A stretch of 64,000 nt of DNA from Candidatus Limnocylindrales bacterium (GTDB lineage: Bacteria; Moduliflexota; Moduliflexia; Moduliflexales; JAUQPW01). Below are positions 60,773 to 64,000 of the stretch, piece by piece. Positions within the stretch are counted from its first letter, which is position 1; every line of letters begins with the position of its first letter. The notes below the pieces were generated by a model. It was not told the DNA's origin, searched no databases, and worked only from the letters and a program-made list of their open reading frames with translations. The DNA is taken from assembly GCA_035559535.1 (NCBI GenBank), contig DATMBG010000004.1, positions 1-64,000 on the forward strand, given 5' to 3'. The position numbers and the translations under genes were made by a program.

Positions 60773-61840
60773 ATGGCTTTTACCATTCAAGAATATCTGG
60801 ACTTAGTACGACTTCTGGGTGAACATCCAGAATGGCGTTCGGAACTGCGACGTTTGCTCCTGTCCGATGACCTACTGGCCTTGCCGGAGATTGTTCGTGC
60901 ATTAGCTGAAGCGCAGCAGCGGACTGAAGAACAATTAAGAGCTTTAGCCGAGGCCCAGCGGCGGACTGACGAACGCCTGGAAGCTTTAACGGAAGCCCAA
61001 AGACGAACCGAAGTGCGCCTGGAAGCATTAGCCGAGGCGCAGCAGCGGACTGAAGAACAATTAAGAGCTTTAGCCGAGGCCCAGCGGCGGACTGAGGAGC
61101 GGTTGGAAGCTTTAGCGGCGGCTCAGCAGCGAAGTGAGGAGCGGCTGGAACGTCTGGAAGCGATCGTGCGGGAATTAGCCGAGGCCCAGCGACGGACTGA
61201 GGAGCGGCTGGAAGCATTAGCCGAGGCCCAGCGACGGACTGACGAACGCCTGGAAGCTTTAACGGAAGCCCAAAGACGAACCGAAGTGCGCCTGGAAGCA
61301 TTAGCCGAGGCCCAGCGGCGGACTGAGGAGCGGCTGGAACGTCTGGAAGCGGTTGTACATGAACTGGTGGAGGTGCAACGACGAACGGTGGATACAGTGG
61401 GCGATCTTAAAGGCCGTATGCTGGAAATCACCTATCGTGAAAAAGCCGGGGCTTACTTCGGTCTCCTGCTGAAACGCGTTCAGGTGGTTATGCCTCAAAC
61501 CCTGGAAGAAGTACTGGAAGCCCATTTATCGCCTGAAGCATTCAAAGAATTACTGCTTCTGGACTTATTGATTAACGGTCAGCCTCGCTATCATCCCGAT
61601 ATACCGGAAGTGTGGCTGGCAGTGGAAATCTCTGCTGTCGTGGATCAGCAAGATGTAACCCGTGCCCGACAGCGAGCCTTGCTGCTACGTCAGGCCGGCT
61701 ATCGCGTTATTCCTGTTGTTGCCGGAGAGCGAACCACCCTTGGGGCGGAAGATGAAGCGCGTTTTCATAAAGTGGCCATACTGCAGGATGGGCGTACCTA
61801 CCTTTGGGAAGAAGCTTTACAGGCCTGGGCCGCTCAATAA
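60773..61840 (+). CDS. Coiled-coil protein with tetradecad repeats and a nuclease-like C-terminal domain
   Basis: 355 residues. Residues 43-208 are about eleven 14-residue repeats of the form ALAEAQRRTEERLE, interrupted twice by RLEAIVR / RLEAVVH heptads. The C-terminal 145 residues (RMLEITYREKAGAYFGLLLKRVQ...EVWLAVEISAVVDQQDVTRARQRALLLRQAGYRVIPVV) resemble the DUF3782-type PD-(D/E)XK-like domain found in cyanobacteria and Chloroflexi, but the ExK lysine reads Ser, so activity is uncertain. GC-richer than the flanking DNA, possibly acquired. Confidence 0.75.
   Translation: MAFTIQEYLDLVRLLGEHPEWRSELRRLLLSDDLLALPEIVRALAEAQQRTEEQLRALAEAQRRTDERLEALTEAQRRTEVRLEALAEAQQRTEEQLRALAEAQRRTEERLEALAAAQQRSEERLERLEAIVRELAEAQRRTEERLEALAEAQRRTDERLEALTEAQRRTEVRLEALAEAQRRTEERLERLEAVVHELVEVQRRTVDTVGDLKGRMLEITYREKAGAYFGLLLKRVQVVMPQTLEEVLEAHLSPEAFKELLLLDLLINGQPRYHPDIPEVWLAVEISAVVDQQDVTRARQRALLLRQAGYRVIPVVAGERTTLGAEDEARFHKVAILQDGRTYLWEEALQAWAAQ
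60899..61396 (+). repeat. 42-bp tandem repeats encoding the coiled coil
   Basis: About eleven units of GCCGAGGCCCAGCGGCGGAC-type words, several nearly identical at DNA level. Two larger internal duplications are visible (units 2-4 and 8-10). Confidence 0.85.
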
Positions 61841-61863
61841 TAGGGAAGACTGGCTGGTCGCCC

Positions 61864-62967
61864 TCATGTACCAACTACTTTCCTTAAAAACTTAATCACC
61901 CGCTCTTTGGTCCGATCCTCCTCCGGAATGGTCTCCCACAGATGCTCAAAATCGAGAAAGAACCGCAACACCGTATATTCATCCGACCAGAGGAAATAGC
62001 GAGGCCCCCACGGCAGGCACGGGTACTTTTCACAGTTATCTAAAGGAGATCGCACCATAGCCCCGACCGTGCTCTTGATCTTCAACTCAAAATAAGGAAA
62101 GGTCTCTATCAGACCCACCTGATAATGTTCATAACTCTCCAGCAAGGTGATCCAGTGCTCAATCTGCTTCTTCCGCTGCTCCCACTGGGTGCGGGACAGG
62201 TGCTTCTCCCTCAGGTAATTTTTCAAAACCGATTTCGAATGAATGCTTCGTTCGCCATACGTCGCCAGGTTAAAGAGAAATCCCTCTAATCGTTGTTCGT
62301 TCATCGCCAGCCATCTCTGTCGCCCCTTTTTGCTGATAATTGGAAATCGGATAAGCTCCCCGCTGGCGTGCAGTTCCGGGGGGTGAACCAGATGCGAGGG
62401 GTGTTGGATGATCATAAAAGACTGGCCGGGTTCCTGCTCCATACGGAGAAGTTCGGCATAGGCCTCCAGCTCTTCGTGCTCACCGCCCGAAGGGATCACC
62501 TTAACCGGCTGTCTCTTTATCCTGTCTGATCTGGCATAATCGGTAAGTATCTTTTCCAGTTGCTGGAGCACCAGGTGGCGAAGTTCCGCAAACGTATAGT
62601 TCTTAGGGGTAGCTTCAGGCAGGTAACCCCGGATGTACCGCCGGATCTCTTCTTCGGTAAGGGGTTGGCCGTCGTAGAGCCACAGGATGGGATCTATGCA
62701 CTCCTGTTGAAGTTCCAGTCCCCAGGTAAGGACCTTGATAAGTTCTTCCCGGTTTGGGCATCGTTTGGGATCTTTGAACGATGTGGCCAGGTTCTCGAGG
62801 TTACTGATGGTCGGTTGACAAACATACGCTCTTTGAGCGAGCACCGTCTGTTTGATTCCCACCTCACCCGTTTCTGGAATACGACAGGTTTCCCGGGCCC
62901 ATCTGACCAGCTTTTCGATGATCCGATACCGGTCTATCTTTGCCGGATACAGGCGAGGAAGTGACAT
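61864..62967 (-). CDS. HTH (XRE-like) protein with unrecognised C-terminus
   Basis: 367 residues from the ATG at 62967; a GTG 13 codons upstream (63006) is possible. Residues about 25-75 look like an XRE helix-turn-helix (VGIKQTVLAQRAYVCQPTISNLENLATSFKDP). The rest has QPLTEEEIRRYIRGYLPEA and a C-terminal FELKIKSTVGAMVRSPLDNCEKYPCLPWGPRYF with no recognised domain. Adjacent convergent gene encodes a nuclease-like protein, so a pair from an accessory island is possible. Regulator by HTH only. Confidence 0.65.
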   Translation of the reverse strand: MSLPRLYPAKIDRYRIIEKLVRWARETCRIPETGEVGIKQTVLAQRAYVCQPTISNLENLATSFKDPKRCPNREELIKVLTWGLELQQECIDPILWLYDGQPLTEEEIRRYIRGYLPEATPKNYTFAELRHLVLQQLEKILTDYARSDRIKRQPVKVIPSGGEHEELEAYAELLRMEQEPGQSFMIIQHPSHLVHPPELHASGELIRFPIISKKGRQRWLAMNEQRLEGFLFNLATYGERSIHSKSVLKNYLREKHLSRTQWEQRKKQIEHWITLLESYEHYQVGLIETFPYFELKIKSTVGAMVRSPLDNCEKYPCLPWGPRYFLWSDEYTVLRFFLDFEHLWETIPEEDRTKERVIKFLRKVVGT

Positions 62968-63006
62968 GGCTTTCTTCAGATTAAGGCTTAAAAGATACCA
63001 TTTCAC

Positions 63007-63367
63007 TTTTTTTCATTTTTTTAAGCGTAAACAGGTTTTACCCTGAGAGAGAAAATTCGTCAACAAAAAAATGAGTTAACCGTGCCCATCCTTACCGCTT
63101 GCGGATGGGTTACCGATAGGCCCGGGAACTACTTCTGATTGACGCCCTTTGGACCCATCCTTTTAGGTGAAGATAAAAGCAATTATATTAGCTTATAATA
63201 ATTTTGGAATTTATTTAACTTGCGATAAAAAACAAGTCGATTTAAGGTAATTGTGAATTTATAATCTGTTCGGTCTCAGGATGGCCTAAGGTAAGGTAAA
63301 AATCAGGCTACTAACTATTGAGAGCCTTGACTCAGTAGGATAGTAAATAGGTGAGAGGGTTTTACCC
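63007..63367. other. Intergenic region, 361 bp
   Basis: Contains a hairpin CCCATCC (63085-63091) / GGATGGG (63103-63109). TATAAT-like boxes at 63194-63199 and 63260-63265 lack a clear -35 partner. No gene. Confidence 0.4.
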
Positions 63368-63913
63368 ATGAAAGGTGTAAAGGATTTGTCGAAGGCTGGC
63401 CGGGTCTTCCTTTTTGGATTCCTGATAGGGTTTCTGTTTTTTCAGGATCCGGTTTGGGGTCAGGTCCTATTTGGAGCGCAAGTGAGTGTTGCGGATGATG
63501 TCGACGTTGGGGTAGGAGTCCGTGTTGTCTGGGATTTGGCCCAATATCAAAAAGGGCTCGGGGTAATAGGATCTTTCGATTATTTCTTTCCCGGTGGTGA
63601 GTCTCCTTTTTTTCCGGTTGCCACTGGGGATTTGAGCTATTTTGAAGTCAATGCAAATTTGACTTATACGTTTGAAACAGGCAGAAACATAGCGCCTTAT
63701 GTGGGGGGAGGTCTGAATATCGCCCATGCGTCCATCGAATTCGTGGGTGTAGAGGCTGTAGAGGCTTCAGACACCGAAGTGGGGGTCAATTTTCTCGGAG
63801 GGGTGATGTTCAACCTAGCGGGAAGGTTGATGCCGTTTGCAGAGCTCCGGATCGAAGCTAACGGGGGCGAGCAGTTTATGGTTACAGGAGGTATCCTCTT
63901 CCCGATCCGATAG
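63368..63913 (+). CDS. Small outer-membrane beta-barrel-like protein
   Basis: 181 residues. Signal peptide (FLFGFLIGFLFF, then DPVWGQ). Mature part alternates as in OmpA/OprF-type barrels: GAQVSVADDVDVGVGVRVVWDL, GVIGSFDYFFPG, FEVNANLTYTFETG, NIAPYVGGGLNIAHAS, VGVNFLGGVMFNLAG, LMPFAELRIEANGGEQFMVTGGI, ending in IR. ATG after GAGAGGG. Supports an outer membrane in this organism. Function unknown; single gene. Confidence 0.75.
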   Translation: MKGVKDLSKAGRVFLFGFLIGFLFFQDPVWGQVLFGAQVSVADDVDVGVGVRVVWDLAQYQKGLGVIGSFDYFFPGGESPFFPVATGDLSYFEVNANLTYTFETGRNIAPYVGGGLNIAHASIEFVGVEAVEASDTEVGVNFLGGVMFNLAGRLMPFAELRIEANGGEQFMVTGGILFPIR

Positions 63914-64000
63914 TCGTTTAAAAATTTTAATCCCATAAGTTCATTCCGCGTAAGGAGGCCATAGTTTAGTTAATTGTGTAGAGCCTTTGCGCCCTTATCC

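Noticed and set aside
60899-61396. CRISPR array
   Set aside because: Units are contiguous, in frame and encode a coiled coil; there are no spacers.

Overview
Window of about 64 kb from a Gram-negative, mid-GC bacterium. An outer membrane is implied by a lipobox protein, Wzz/Wzx/ligase-type polysaccharide machinery and a small beta-barrel-like protein. The gene set (exosortase-A-type exopolysaccharide locus, cob genes, CstA, two ArsA-like ATPases, LctP-type permease) fits an uncultured deltaproteobacterial, Nitrospirota, NC10 or Tectomicrobia-like lineage. I cannot fix the taxon from sequence alone.

Region A (1-35.7 kb) is a large exopolysaccharide/capsule locus. A truncated beta-helix/FnIII/propeller lipoprotein at the left edge is followed by a divergent + strand block (asparagine-synthase-like protein and two methyltransferases). 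Then comes an almost unbroken minus-strand array from 35.66 kb down to 6.8 kb: FHA-GAF-AAA-Fis regulator, initiating sugar transferase, Wzz, BY-kinase, ExeA-like ATPase, glycosyltransferases, FemAB, methyltransferase, Wzx flippase, TPR protein, two amidotransferases, polysaccharide deacetylase, a decoration module (GNAT-like / ACP / GNAT-like / acyl-CoA ligase / PLP decarboxylase) and a TIGR03097-type ligase/polymerase. Many of these match families recalled as exosortase-A (XrtA)-associated, yet no exosortase, PEP-CTERM protein or Wza-type porin is in the window.

Region B (35.66-37.2 kb) is a long AT-rich gap. It holds a sigma-54-type -24/-12 element followed 250-290 bases later by an intrinsic terminator on the same strand, which together suggest an undescribed sigma-54-dependent small RNA. 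A second -24/-12 element precedes the initiating sugar transferase gene.

Region C (37.2-50.7 kb) holds a composite membrane iron-sulfur protein with a cyclic-nucleotide domain, cobS/cobU/cobC, and then the most unusual cluster: a CstA-like transporter, two cysteine-free ArsA/Get3-like ATPases, two small paralogous proteins, a CC-motif small protein and two unknown proteins (42.4-48.7 kb). Nearly every gene boundary from 40.6 to 46.9 kb carries a different short-word inverted repeat. A CoA-transferase pair follows, with a 37-bp direct repeat at the subunit junction.

Region D (51-64 kb) is mixed: HEAT-repeat protein, SEC-C protein, secG-tpiA, ferredoxin, FabI/FabL-like reductase, lactate permease, Nramp-like protein lacking the metal ligands, stand-alone sigma region 4 protein, tetradecad coiled-coil protein, HTH protein and a small outer-membrane barrel. 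Two ~160-bp inverted-repeat elements (51.0 and 60.6 kb) look like non-autonomous mobile or REP-like elements. I saw no tRNA, rRNA, CRISPR array or transposase gene.
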